9,221 nucleotides of DNA from Halovenus sp. (GTDB lineage Archaea; Halobacteriota; Halobacteria; Halobacteriales; Haloarculaceae). Positions 1 through 7,180 of this stretch are shown piece by piece. Within the stretch, counting starts at the first letter, position 1. Every line of letters starts with the position of its first letter. Position numbers and translations under genes: made by a program. The stretch lies in the NCBI GenBank assembly GCA_028275145.1, contig JAQCNG010000239.1:1-9221 (forward strand), read 5' to 3'. The notes under the pieces are model-generated. The model was given only the letters and a program-made list of their open reading frames with translations. It had not been told where the DNA came from and did not search any database.

Positions 1-850
1 GTGTGAGCTCGACCATCTTCTCGACGAGTTCCGCGTTGCTGTTGGCGAGTCTGCCCTGCTCGAGATAGAGGTTGTCCTCGAGTCCGACGCGGACGTGACC
101 GCCCATCGAAACACCCTGGGTGCCAAGCGGGAACTCCTGTCTCCCGGCACCGATGACCGAGAAGGAGTACTGGTCGCCAAACAGTTTTTCGGCGGTCTGG
201 TACATGTGAGTCAGGTGTTCGGGCTCCGCGGCGATGCCACCGTGAATGCCCATGACGAACTGGATGCGAAGTGGGGGGTCAAGGAGGCCACGGTCGAAAA
301 AGTGTTTTGCCGTGTGCAGGTGGCCGATATCGTAACACTCCAGTTCGGGTTTCGTGTCGTGTTCGTTAAACGTTTCGAGCAGCGTCTCGATATCCCCGAA
401 CGTGTTCCGGAAAATGAAATCCCGGCTGCTGTCGAGGTACGCCGGCTCCCAGTCCTGTTCGAACTCGTCGTAGCCCCGCAGGATGGGATAGAGCCCGAAG
501 TTCATCGAGCCCATGTTACACGAGGCCGTCTCGGGTTCGATCTCCGGGACCACCGCAATCCGTTCTTCGACACTCATATCGGCCGAGCCACCGGTCGACG
601 GCTGGACAATCGCGTCCGTCTCGGCTCTGATTCCGCTCGCAACCTCGCGGAACAGTCCCAGGTCGCTCGAGGGCTGTCCGGTTTCCGGGTCACGGACGTG
701 GATGTGGATGATGCTCGCACCGGCTTCCGCAGCCGCGATTCCGTCCTCGATGAGTTCCTCCGGTGTAATCGGCAGGGCCGGTGACATCGTTGGAACGTGA
801 ATCGCACCGGTCAACGCTGCTGCGATGATGACGTTTTCGTTCTCTCTCAT
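1..850 (-). CDS. BKACE family (DUF849) beta-keto acid cleavage enzyme, 3' end missing
   Basis: About 283 residues are visible before the gene leaves the window, and little of the C-terminus is missing for a family of roughly 275-310 residues. The family is a TIM barrel with a divalent metal that condenses a beta-keto acid with acetyl-CoA, giving acetoacetate and a new CoA thioester; the founding member is 3-keto-5-aminohexanoate cleavage enzyme. Seen here: N-terminus MRENENVIIAAALTGAIH, the metal-binding HIH motif at His49 and His51 followed by VRDPETG, and near the C-terminus GGHVRVGLEDN with Arg254, Glu258 and Asp259. These match the catalytic Arg, metal Glu and Asp of characterised Kce enzymes in order and spacing. 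The start is the ATG at 850; the cyclase gene ends 46 bp upstream, so it is probably the last or a late gene of the transporter operon. The substrate cannot be inferred: the family accepts many beta-keto acids. Confidence 0.93.
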   Translation of the reverse strand, partial: MRENENVIIAAALTGAIHVPTMSPALPITPEELIEDGIAAAEAGASIIHIHVRDPETGQPSSDLGLFREVASGIRAETDAIVQPSTGGSADMSVEERIAVVPEIEPETASCNMGSMNFGLYPILRGYDEFEQDWEPAYLDSSRDFIFRNTFGDIETLLETFNEHDTKPELECYDIGHLHTAKHFFDRGLLDPPLRIQFVMGIHGGIAAEPEHLTHMYQTAEKLFGDQYSFSVIGAGRQEFPLGTQGVSMGGHVRVGLEDNLYLEQGRLANSNAELVEKMVELT

Positions 851-896
851 TGGTTTGTGGTTCAGTGTCGTGTGTGGTTGTTTTCTATCAATGTGT

Positions 897-1691
897 TTAC
901 TTTTCTATGAACGCGAGCGGACGGACCCAGCCAGCACTCCCGTTCTGGACTTTGACCGGGGCGGTCACGAGCGGGATGTCCGTCCGTCGCGGGAGCGAGT
1001 CGAGACTCGACATCTTCTCTATCTGGCAGTACTCGACGTCCCGGCCGGCGAAGTGTGCCGGCCACAGTTCGCTGTCGTCACCGGTTTCGGCGTAGCGCGC
1101 GCCCATCGCGGGAAACGGTTTGTCGAACCCGTAGGCGTCGGTCCCGATGACGCGAACGCCCTGTTCGACGACGTGTTTCGTTGCGGCCCGGCTCATCCCG
1201 GGGAAGTCGGTGAGATACTCGACCGACCCCCAGTTGTCGTCGGCTCCAGTTTCGATCAGGAGAATCTCACCCGCCGAGAGCTCGTGGTCGAGTTCGCCGA
1301 GTTGGCTGTCGATCTCCTCGGAGGTGATCTCCGTCCCTGCCTCCTTCCAGGTGAAATCCAGCACAACGGCCAGGCCGACCGCCCACTCGACCGGCACCTC
1401 GTCGATTGTGGCTGCGGGCTCCCCGTCTACTCTCGGACCGTAGTGGGAGGGGGCGTCCATGTGGGTGGCAGTGTGGGTGATTGCGGTTATCTCCTCCCAG
1501 CCGAGACCGATACCCTCCGGGAAATCTTCGGCGTGGATGTCGAACCCACTGTCGCGGAGGTTCTCGGCCAGCAGCGACGCGCCGGCCTCGTGGTCGAAGT
1601 ACTCGATCTCGGGCGGCCACGGCTCACTTTCGACGTCCGGTTCGAGGCCGATACTCAGGTCGATCGGGTCGTAGTGTGATGGGTTGAACAT
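897..1691 (-). CDS. Cyclase family metal-dependent hydrolase (kynurenine formamidase-like)
   Basis: A 264-residue protein of the cyclase family (PF04199), which includes bacterial arylformamidase (KynB) and isatin hydrolase and binds Zn or Mn to hydrolyse amide bonds. The family motif HxGTHxDxPxH appears as HTATHMDAPSH, with His73, His77, Asp79 and His83; the usual Gly is Ala75. Downstream, IGTDAYGFD (183-190) fits the second conserved block, and His213 and Glu225 are 12 residues apart, as the catalytic His/Glu pair is in KynB. There is no signal peptide, so it is probably cytoplasmic. The ATG at 1691 lies 5 bp after the livF stop. The reading frame stays open far upstream, but that part overlaps livF and is a shadow. 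Its place between the transporter genes and the BKACE gene suggests that it acts on the imported compound. Substrate unknown; classic kynurenine formamidase is unlikely, because no tryptophan-catabolic genes are visible. Confidence 0.9.
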   Translation of the reverse strand: MFNPSHYDPIDLSIGLEPDVESEPWPPEIEYFDHEAGASLLAENLRDSGFDIHAEDFPEGIGLGWEEITAITHTATHMDAPSHYGPRVDGEPAATIDEVPVEWAVGLAVVLDFTWKEAGTEITSEEIDSQLGELDHELSAGEILLIETGADDNWGSVEYLTDFPGMSRAATKHVVEQGVRVIGTDAYGFDKPFPAMGARYAETGDDSELWPAHFAGRDVEYCQIEKMSSLDSLPRRTDIPLVTAPVKVQNGSAGWVRPLAFIEK

Positions 1692-1704
1692 GACTGTTAC
1701 AGTC
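1692..1704. repeat. 13-bp perfect palindrome at the livF/cyclase junction
   Basis: The arms gactgt and acagtc flank a single central base. The palindrome spans the livF stop codon and ends directly against the cyclase ATG, where a ribosome binding site would normally lie. With a one-base centre it cannot fold into a hairpin, so it would act, if at all, as a protein-binding site. It may be chance. Confidence 0.4.
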
Positions 1705-2401
1705 CGAGGTACGCTTGGCGAACTTCGTCTGTCTGTCTTAGTTCCGCGGCCGTTCCGGAGAGCGTGATACGGCCGTTCTCGAGGACGTAGGCCCTGTCTG
1801 CGATGTCGAGCGCGTCCAGCGCCTGCTGTGAGACGAGCAGGATTGTCGTCCCCTCGTTGTTTATCTGTGCGATTGTGTCGAGGATGTCGTCGGCCAGGTC
1901 TGGGGCCAGACCGAGTGTCGGTTCGTCGAGCAACAGCAGATCCGGCTCCGCCATGAGACCGCGACTCATCGACACCATCTGCTGTTGCCCGCCGGACATC
2001 TGCCCGACGCGCTGGCCGAGACGCTCCTCGAGGATCGGGAAGATGTCGAACACACGCCGGCGGAGACTCGCCTGTTGCTCGTCGGAGATATCGCGTGGCG
2101 TCCCGATATCCAGCGTCTCGTCGACGCTCATGTCCGGGAACAGTTTCCGGTCCTCGGGCACGTGGACGAGCCCGCGGTTCCACGTCTGGTGGGCCGCCAT
2201 CCCGGTGATATCCTCGTCTTCGAACTGCACGCTGCCGTTGTCCGGCGTCAGCAGGCCGGACACGTTCTCGAGCAGCGTCGTCTTGCCGGCACCGTTCGAG
2301 CCGAGCAACGCGACAATCTCGCCCGGACCAACCGAGAGCGACACCTCGTTCAGGACGTGTGCCCGCCCGTAGGCGAACCCGACTCCGTCGACCTCAAGCA
2401 T
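1697..2401 (-). CDS. livF: ABC transporter ATP-binding protein LivF
   Basis: A 234-residue ATPase of the branched-chain amino acid type (HAAT family) importers, pairing with LivG to power the LivH/LivM channel at the inner face of the membrane. Walker A is GSNGAGKT (34-41), the ABC signature is MSGGQ (135-139), Walker B is LLLLD (155-159) with catalytic Glu160 followed by PTLGLAP, and a Gln (192) stands at the H-loop position, as is usual in LivF. VLENG near the C-terminus is also typical. The start is the ATG at 2401 because a Shine-Dalgarno sequence GGAGGTG ends six bases before it; the upstream in-frame GTG at 2410 lies inside that Shine-Dalgarno sequence. The gene overlaps the end of livG by 8 bp, which suggests translational coupling. 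The transported substrate need not be an amino acid: relatives carry amides, urea and aromatic acids. Confidence 0.95.
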   Translation of the reverse strand: MLEVDGVGFAYGRAHVLNEVSLSVGPGEIVALLGSNGAGKTTLLENVSGLLTPDNGSVQFEDEDITGMAAHQTWNRGLVHVPEDRKLFPDMSVDETLDIGTPRDISDEQQASLRRRVFDIFPILEERLGQRVGQMSGGQQQMVSMSRGLMAEPDLLLLDEPTLGLAPDLADDILDTIAQINNEGTTILLVSQQALDALDIADRAYVLENGRITLSGTAAELRQTDEVRQAYLGL

Positions 2402-3146
2402 CCACACCACCTCCGACGTCCTCGCCGCCGGAGCCGAGATAGACGTCGATCACCTGTTGGTCGTGGGCAACCGCCGCCGGGACGTCCTCCGCGATGATCC
2501 CTCCGTTCGCGAGAACTCCGACCTGGTCACAGATTGCCATCGTCGCCTCCATCACGTGCTCTATCAGGACGATTGTGATATCGAGGTCGGACTGGATGCG
2601 TTCGATCAGCTCGATTTGCTGGTTGATATCCTCGTGGCTCAACCCGGCGAACACCTCGTCGAGAAGCAACAGCTCCGGCTCGGTCGCGAGTGCCCGCGCG
2701 ATCTCCAGACGCTTCTGTTCGGACATCGTGAGGTCCCGGCTCTCTTCGGCGCCGAACCCGCCGAGGTCGACGAGTTCCAGCAGCTCTGTCGCCCGCGTTC
2801 GGGCGTCGCGCACCCGGTCGTAGCCGCCGGCGTACAGGAGCCCCGGCAGCAGGTTATCACGGGTCGTCATACCCGGATACGGCCGCGTGATCTGGAAGGT
2901 GCGTCCGACGCCACGCCGTGCGATGCGTCTCGGTGCCATCTCGCTGATATCCTCACCGTCGAAGATGACCGTCCCGGCGTCTGGACGGAGCAGCCCCGAG
3001 ACGATGTTAAAAAGCGTCGTCTTGCCGGCGCCGTTCGGCCCGATGAGCCCCTGAATGGAGCCTGACTCGATGGAGAGTGTCACCCCCTCGAGCACGGACA
3101 GGCCGCCAAAGGACTTCTCGACGCCCTGCAACTCGAGCAGTGTCAT
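2394..3146 (-). CDS. livG: ABC transporter ATP-binding protein LivG
   Basis: A 250-residue ATPase of the HAAT importer family. Walker A is GPNGAGKT (36-43), the Q-loop is TFQITRPY with Gln86, Walker B is LLLLD (159-163) with Glu164, and the H-loop is His197. LDEVFAGL in place of LDEPxAGL is common in LivG. The signature loop reads LTMSEQ (139-144), where LivG usually has LSYGEQ or LAYGQQ, so a Ser replaces the signature Gly. Since ATP sites form between LivG and LivF, the site that uses this loop could be weaker. The acidic, glycine-rich tail (after about residue 238) is extra. The ATG overlaps the livM stop as ATGA. Confidence 0.95.
   Translation of the reverse strand: MTLLELQGVEKSFGGLSVLEGVTLSIESGSIQGLIGPNGAGKTTLFNIVSGLLRPDAGTVIFDGEDISEMAPRRIARRGVGRTFQITRPYPGMTTRDNLLPGLLYAGGYDRVRDARTRATELLELVDLGGFGAEESRDLTMSEQKRLEIARALATEPELLLLDEVFAGLSHEDINQQIELIERIQSDLDITIVLIEHVMEATMAICDQVGVLANGGIIAEDVPAAVAHDQQVIDVYLGSGGEDVGGGVDA
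2408..2414 (-). promoter_or_regulatory. Shine-Dalgarno sequence of livF
   Basis: On the minus strand it reads GGAGGTG, complementary to the 3' end of archaeal 16S rRNA, followed by six bases and the ATG at 2401. It lies inside the end of livG and decides the livF start. Other genes of the operon show weak or no such site. Confidence 0.75.
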
Positions 3147-4129
3147 CCGCTCTCACCACCTGTACCGAGCGTTCTGACCCGGCGTGGGACACGGTTTCGC
3201 GCTATCTGCTGGAGTTTCGGGAGTATCCCGTACGGGAGATACAGGATGACGACGACGAGGACTAGACCGTACATGATCTGTGCGGCCTGTCCGCCGAACT
3301 GGAGCACCAGAATCTCGTCGACCACCCGCAGCAACACCGCACCGATGAACGGGCCGATCCAGGACTGTGTGCCCCCGAGCAGGGCGATAAGCACGACCAG
3401 AATCGAGATCTGAACGTCGAACATCGGCGAGGGTGTGACGAACCCGAGGAACCAGGCGTAGATACCACCCGCGAGTCCGGCGAGCGCCGCGGAGACGACG
3501 AACGCGCCGACTTTCAGTTTTGTCGTATTGATCCCCTGTGTGCTCGCAACCTCCTCGTCCTCGCGTATCGCGTACAACCCGACGCCGTACTTCGAGCGCT
3601 CGACGCAGCGCGCGACGAAGATAGTCACCGCGAGGACGCCGACCATGAGCAGGTACAGCAGCGCCTGGCTACGGACCGGCGAGTCAAGCGGCGCGGAGAG
3701 GAAGATGCCCTGTGACGCGTCGAGTCCGGGGAGGTTCGTCACGAACACCTGCACCGCGAGGGCGATGATGAGCGTCACCAGCGCGAAGTATGGCCCTTTG
3801 AGACGGAGCGCGGGATAACCAACGACCAGGGCAACGAACCCGGCCACGAGTGCCCCGATGGGTGCGGTCAGAAACGGCTCCAGACCAAACTCGACGAACA
3901 GCCAGACCGAGGTGTATCCGCCGACGCCGAGAAAGGCAACGTGACCGAAGCTCTCGTAGCCGGCGTAGCCACCCAGGATGTTCCAGCCGATACTCAGCGA
4001 CGCGTACATCACCATCAACATAAAAAAGGAGAGGTAGTACTGGTCCTGCGTGAGCAGTGGCACACTCAGCAGTGTTGCCACGACGACAACTGCGAGGCGG
4101 TCCGAGGTGTGAAGTCGCTCACGGATCAT
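3143..4129 (-). CDS. livM: ABC transporter permease LivM
   Basis: A 328-residue polytopic membrane protein of the BPD_transp_2 family (PF02653), one half of the transport channel. Family blocks seen in order: GGYAGYESFGHVAFLGVGGY (about 53-72, matching the LivM block GYxGxxSxGHxAFxGxGAY), the ATPase-coupling loop AIREDEEVASTQGIN after the middle of the protein, and ALLGGTQSWIGPFIGAV near the end. The first helix follows a short basic N-terminus and the tail is Arg-rich, so both ends are probably cytoplasmic. It overlaps livH by 4 bp (ATGA) at its start and livG by 4 bp at its end. A purine-rich GGAGGG lies about 12 bases before its ATG. Confidence 0.95.
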   Translation of the reverse strand: MIRERLHTSDRLAVVVVATLLSVPLLTQDQYYLSFFMLMVMYASLSIGWNILGGYAGYESFGHVAFLGVGGYTSVWLFVEFGLEPFLTAPIGALVAGFVALVVGYPALRLKGPYFALVTLIIALAVQVFVTNLPGLDASQGIFLSAPLDSPVRSQALLYLLMVGVLAVTIFVARCVERSKYGVGLYAIREDEEVASTQGINTTKLKVGAFVVSAALAGLAGGIYAWFLGFVTPSPMFDVQISILVVLIALLGGTQSWIGPFIGAVLLRVVDEILVLQFGGQAAQIMYGLVLVVVILYLPYGILPKLQQIARNRVPRRVRTLGTGGESG

Positions 4130-4989
4130 TGTTGGAAGAGTCCCTCCGGTTTGACCAGCAACAGGCCGACCAGCAGTCCGAACAGGATGAAATCGACCCA
4201 GACAAACGGCACCACGAGCGCACTCAATTCGGAGATGAGACCGGTGATGAGGCCGGCCGTCGTGGCGCCGACGACGCTCCCGACACCGCCGAGAATCGTC
4301 ACGATGAACACGAACACCATCCAGTGGATGTGTTCGCTCGGACTGAACGACCAGAACATCACCGTTGCGACCCCTGCGATAGCGACTGTGGCGAGGCCAA
4401 CACCGAACGTGATTGCGCTCACGCGGCGCTCGTTGATACCGGAGAGCGCGGCCCCCTGGTCGTTCTGTGCGACAGCGAGCACGGCACGACCTGTGTAGGT
4501 CCGCTTCAAAAAGAGATACACCATAACGAGAGTCAGGACAGCGAGCCCAGCGCCGACGAGGCGGCCGGTTGTCAGGGGAACACCGGCGACGTCGACCACC
4601 TCACGGGTGTACCCCGTCTGGAGTACCCGGGGGTCGGCGCTGAACTGGACAACGAGCAGGTTCTCCAGTGCGATTGCGAGCCCGAACGTGAGCACGAGCG
4701 AGACAAACGCCACCTCCTGTGCGCGCTCGGCGAGCGGTCGAAAGAGCAGTTCGTACAGCCCAACCCCGAGACCGAAAAACAAGGGAACAATCCCGAGTAG
4801 TGCGAGCACCGGGTCGATACCCAGCGACTCGTTTGCGGTGTACGCGAGATAGGCCGCAAGAATGGCAAACGCGCCGTGGGAGACGTGAATAACGTCGAGC
4901 GTCCCCCAGATGAGGCTGAAACCGACACTCAGGGTCGCATAAACGAGACCGAGCAACACACCGAGAAGGACCGCTTCAACAATGGCCAT
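4126..4989 (-). CDS. livH: ABC transporter permease LivH
   Basis: A 287-residue permease of the BPD_transp_2 family with about eight hydrophobic helices. It has the LivH signature near the first loop (VIHVSHGAFAILAAYLAY, compare N-[LF]-AHG in LivH), the ATPase-coupling loop AVAQNDQGAALSGINERRV in the second half, VTILGGVGSVVGA, and the C-terminal LLLVKPEGLF typical of LivH. It forms the membrane channel with LivM. Its ATG comes 5 bp after the stop of the binding-protein gene and its stop overlaps the livM ATG. No clear ribosome binding site is seen, so translation probably follows from the upstream gene. Confidence 0.95.
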   Translation of the reverse strand: MAIVEAVLLGVLLGLVYATLSVGFSLIWGTLDVIHVSHGAFAILAAYLAYTANESLGIDPVLALLGIVPLFFGLGVGLYELLFRPLAERAQEVAFVSLVLTFGLAIALENLLVVQFSADPRVLQTGYTREVVDVAGVPLTTGRLVGAGLAVLTLVMVYLFLKRTYTGRAVLAVAQNDQGAALSGINERRVSAITFGVGLATVAIAGVATVMFWSFSPSEHIHWMVFVFIVTILGGVGSVVGATTAGLITGLISELSALVVPFVWVDFILFGLLVGLLLVKPEGLFQQ

Positions 4990-4994
4990 CGTTG

Positions 4995-6218
4995 TCAGAA
5001 CTGTTCATACCATGGGTATGCCATCTCGTGGGTCGCAACGTCCTCTGGACCGACGAGTCGTGCGACCCCATCTCTGACCTGTGTCACGTACTCGATGGGG
5101 TCGGGAAGCCCGCGGTCGTCGAAGCAGTACTCCCCGCCGACAGTCTCGACACAGTTGTTGCGGAGCCAGTCCCGGATCATCCCCTGGTCGAGTTCGCCTG
5201 CCCCCTCCACCCCCTGCTGGAGCGTCTGCATCCAGGAGTAGCCAAACAGGAAGTACTCGGAGGTTGTTCCGCGGTTGTATTCCTCCTCGGCAATCTCGTT
5301 CAGGCGGTCGATTCCCTCGAAAGGCAGATCCGGGTGCATCGATGTGCCCGACACAACGTAGTCTCCGAGTTCGCCGAGCTCTGCCTCCCACGCCGGGGTG
5401 AGCGTCCCAATCCCCTGGAGCACGGCTTTTGGCTCGTAGCCCGTGTCGTGAATCGCCTGGATGGTCTGGACCCCGTCGCCGAAGAACCCGTTCGCGAAGA
5501 ATATCTCCGACCCTTCGCTCTCCGCGCTCGACACCAGCCCCTGTGCCGAGTCCAAAGGCAGGTTGTAGCGCTCGTCCATGTCGAACGGGATGCCCAGTCG
5601 GTCCAGATTCTCCGTCACACTCTCGTACACCGCCTGACCGACAGGGTTGTCGACGGTGATAGCGGCCGCACTCGTCGGCCACTCGCTCTCGGGTTGTTGC
5701 TCCAGCCAGTTGAAAAAGCCGTCGTACCACCACTGGCCCATCAGCGGAGGCGCACCGAAGACGTACTCGAACCCCTGTTCGAAGGATTTCATGTGGCCGC
5801 CCATCGACACGTACACCATGTTGTTTTCGTCGGCCGACTGCATCTGACCGGCGGCCGTACTCCCCGGATAGCCGCCGATCAGCAGGTCTACACCCTCCTG
5901 TGAGATGAGACGGTTGAGCTTCGAGACGCCCTCGGCTGGTTCGGACTGGTCGTCCTCTATTATGACCTCCACCTCCTGTCCGAGCAACCCACCGTCGTCG
6001 TTGACGTCCTGCTCCCACTGCCTGTAGGCGTCCTCGATGAACACGGCCGTGTCCGCGTAGGCCCCCGACAGCGGTAACGTCCCGCCGAGTGTGAGCGTTC
6101 CCCCATCGCCTGAGCCGAGACAGCCCGCGAGGAACCCGGTCGCCGCGAGCCCCGATGTTTTGAGAACGGTTCGCCGTCGTCGCCTGGCTTTCCCCGACTG
6201 TTTGTTAGGTTCTGCCAT
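4995..6218 (-). CDS. ABC transporter substrate-binding lipoprotein (branched-chain amino acid type)
   Basis: A 407-residue periplasmic-binding-protein type 1 (Peripla_BP_6) receptor. The N-terminus carries an Arg run (12-16) followed by TVLKTSG, a hydrophobic stretch and a lipobox LAGC with Cys33: a Tat-exported, lipid-anchored protein, as is usual in haloarchaea. The mature part starts with a Gly-rich linker, then TLTLGGTLPLSGAYADT, the usual first strand and ligand loop. Two Cys lie in the C-terminal lobe (NNC...EYC) and could form a disulfide. The ATG at 6218 is preferred over the in-frame ATG at 6230 because a TATA-like box at 6241-6248 is centred 26 bases before it, fitting a leaderless transcript. 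It is the first gene of the operon. Ligand unknown; aromatic residues are frequent around the middle (GQWWYDGFFNWLEQ), which hints weakly at an uncommon ligand. Confidence 0.94.
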   Translation of the reverse strand: MAEPNKQSGKARRRRRTVLKTSGLAATGFLAGCLGSGDGGTLTLGGTLPLSGAYADTAVFIEDAYRQWEQDVNDDGGLLGQEVEVIIEDDQSEPAEGVSKLNRLISQEGVDLLIGGYPGSTAAGQMQSADENNMVYVSMGGHMKSFEQGFEYVFGAPPLMGQWWYDGFFNWLEQQPESEWPTSAAAITVDNPVGQAVYESVTENLDRLGIPFDMDERYNLPLDSAQGLVSSAESEGSEIFFANGFFGDGVQTIQAIHDTGYEPKAVLQGIGTLTPAWEAELGELGDYVVSGTSMHPDLPFEGIDRLNEIAEEEYNRGTTSEYFLFGYSWMQTLQQGVEGAGELDQGMIRDWLRNNCVETVGGEYCFDDRGLPDPIEYVTQVRDGVARLVGPEDVATHEMAYPWYEQF

Positions 6219-6240
6219 ACGGGTACGCATGGGGGGAACC

Positions 6241-6248
6241 TAATAAAA
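6241..6248 (-). promoter_or_regulatory. TATA-like box of the transporter operon
   Basis: On the minus strand it reads TTTTATTA, centred 26 bases before the ATG at 6218. It sits inside an imperfect inverted repeat (6237-6254; AACTAA arms with one bulged base). A second AT-rich element (TTATTC, 6257-6262) could serve the upstream ATG at 6230 instead. Confidence 0.55.
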
Positions 6249-6441
6249 TTAGTTGTGAATAAGGGTGTTTAGTTCATACGTGTTCACACCGCCGAACGGA
6301 CGTCACAGCACTGGAACGTTCCTTCTCCGGACCGGAACGTGGGGCCCTCCAGAACCAGCAGAACAATCAGTCGGCGGTAGTTGTCGTTCCGCCCGAACGA
6401 CTCTGTGGCGGTAATGCTGGACGGACGTTGTCCACCCTGCC
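6249..6441. promoter_or_regulatory. Divergent regulatory region between operon and RHH regulator
   Basis: This stretch holds no gene. It contains a perfect 10-bp palindrome ggaacgttcc (6313-6322), and the half ggaacgt recurs within 6334-6340 (accggaacgtgg). These are plausible operator sites for the divergently transcribed RHH regulator, whose family binds short palindromes as dimers of dimers. Binding is inferred only. Confidence 0.4.
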
Positions 6442-6449
6442 CTTTTTTG
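6442..6449 (+). promoter_or_regulatory. TATA-like box of the RHH regulator
   Basis: The T-run cttttttg is centred about 25.5 bases before the ATG at 6471, the distance expected when transcription starts at or next to the start codon. It supports the ATG over the in-frame TTG at 6381. Confidence 0.5.
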
Positions 6450-6470
6450 CCTGCACTTACTACACGGGAT

Positions 6471-6998
6471 ATGCGTTTGACGATTAATCTAGATTCAGAA
6501 ACAGACGAGCGACTGGAACAGTTGGTCGCGAGCGGTGGTGAGTCGAAGTCACAGGTCGTTCGGGAGGCCCTGCGGCACTACTACAGGTTACAGGAGGAGT
6601 GGTCACAGACAGACGAGGAGGAACTTCTGTGGTACGTACGACTCCTGAGCGGCACGGAACACCGGATTCTCGATGTCGACCACATCGACACGCTGCTCGC
6701 GGAGGTCGACTCCGTCGAGACTCTGCAGTCGGAGTGGCACCAGATCGGACGGAAACACGGCATCGAGTGGCAGCGCCAGTTCGATTCACTCGAAAAGAAA
6801 CTCCGGGTTCTCGAGTACTGTAACTGGTACACCATCACCACCATCGACGAGGACCAGTACGCACTGACCTTCCAGAGCGAGATGGAGGCGGCCCTGCTCG
6901 GGCCGTTCATCGAGGGGGAGTGCGAGGAGTTGGGAATCGATATCGATATGCGGACCATCGGACGCAAATTAGTTGTTACTGATACGTCGACGGCGTAG
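6471..6998 (+). CDS. Ribbon-helix-helix (CopG-like) transcriptional regulator with C-terminal domain
   Basis: A 175-residue protein. Residues 1-40 are a typical ribbon-helix-helix DNA-binding domain: strand MRLTINLDSE, helix TDERLEQLVASGG, then SKSQVVREALRHYY. A short acidic, charged linker (about 42-52) leads to a C-terminal domain of about 110 residues. Its most notable part is LEYCNWYTITTIDEDQYALTF (about 114-134), followed by a helix and a final strand pair ending RKLVVTD. I do not recognise this domain beyond similar-looking haloarchaeal regulators; the NikR nickel-site residues are not evident. It could sense a ligand or mediate oligomerisation. It is transcribed divergently from the transporter operon and is the most likely regulator of it and of itself. 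Confidence 0.85.
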   Translation: MRLTINLDSETDERLEQLVASGGESKSQVVREALRHYYRLQEEWSQTDEEELLWYVRLLSGTEHRILDVDHIDTLLAEVDSVETLQSEWHQIGRKHGIEWQRQFDSLEKKLRVLEYCNWYTITTIDEDQYALTFQSEMEAALLGPFIEGECEELGIDIDMRTIGRKLVVTDTSTA

Positions 6999-7148
6999 CG
7001 GTGTTCGAAGAGACAGGGGTCGCTGTTCTTTCCCGGTGATGTAGGATTGTGCCATCCGCACAGAACAGCCACGGGTGTGGCGTCTAGCGGGAGCGGTCCG
7101 GGCCACACCAATCTCACCACGACGTCGGCCACCGTTGCCGGAACTGAG
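6999..7148. other. Intergenic stretch with two stem-loops
   Basis: No gene is seen. Two 8-bp perfect inverted repeats follow each other: gctgttct (7022-7029) with agaacagc (7062-7069), enclosing a small ggat/atcc stem, and ggtgtggc (7074-7081) with gccacacc (7102-7109). A short pyrimidine run (ttctttccc, 7026-7034) lies near the 5' side. They may end the regulator transcript or form a structured leader for the next gene. Confidence 0.4.
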
Positions 7149-7156
7149 AACTTTTC
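7149..7156 (+). promoter_or_regulatory. Candidate TATA-like box of the flavoprotein gene
   Basis: The sequence aacttttc is centred 28.5 bases before the ATG at 7181, and 22.5 before the in-frame ATG at 7175. This favours 7181 for a leaderless transcript. Confidence 0.4.
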
Positions 7157-7180
7157 ACACGGGCCGACCGAAATATGCTC

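Noticed and set aside
825..1679. Plus-strand 284-codon open frame over the cyclase gene
   Set aside because: It is antisense to a gene with a full set of metal and catalytic residues and has no recognisable domain.
1692..2183. N-terminal extension of the cyclase-family frame
   Set aside because: The added part is Arg-rich, lies out of frame inside livF and has no family similarity; the ATG at 1691 gives the usual family length.
4992..5903. Plus-strand 303-codon open frame over the binding-protein gene
   Set aside because: It mirrors the minus-strand binding-protein gene, which has an export signal, a lipobox and family motifs.
6246..6976. The 11-mer aaattagttgt occurs in the operon promoter (6246-6256) and near the end of the regulator gene (6966-6976)
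   Set aside because: The second copy encodes Lys-Leu-Val-Val in the regulator; a single short match of this kind is likely to be chance.
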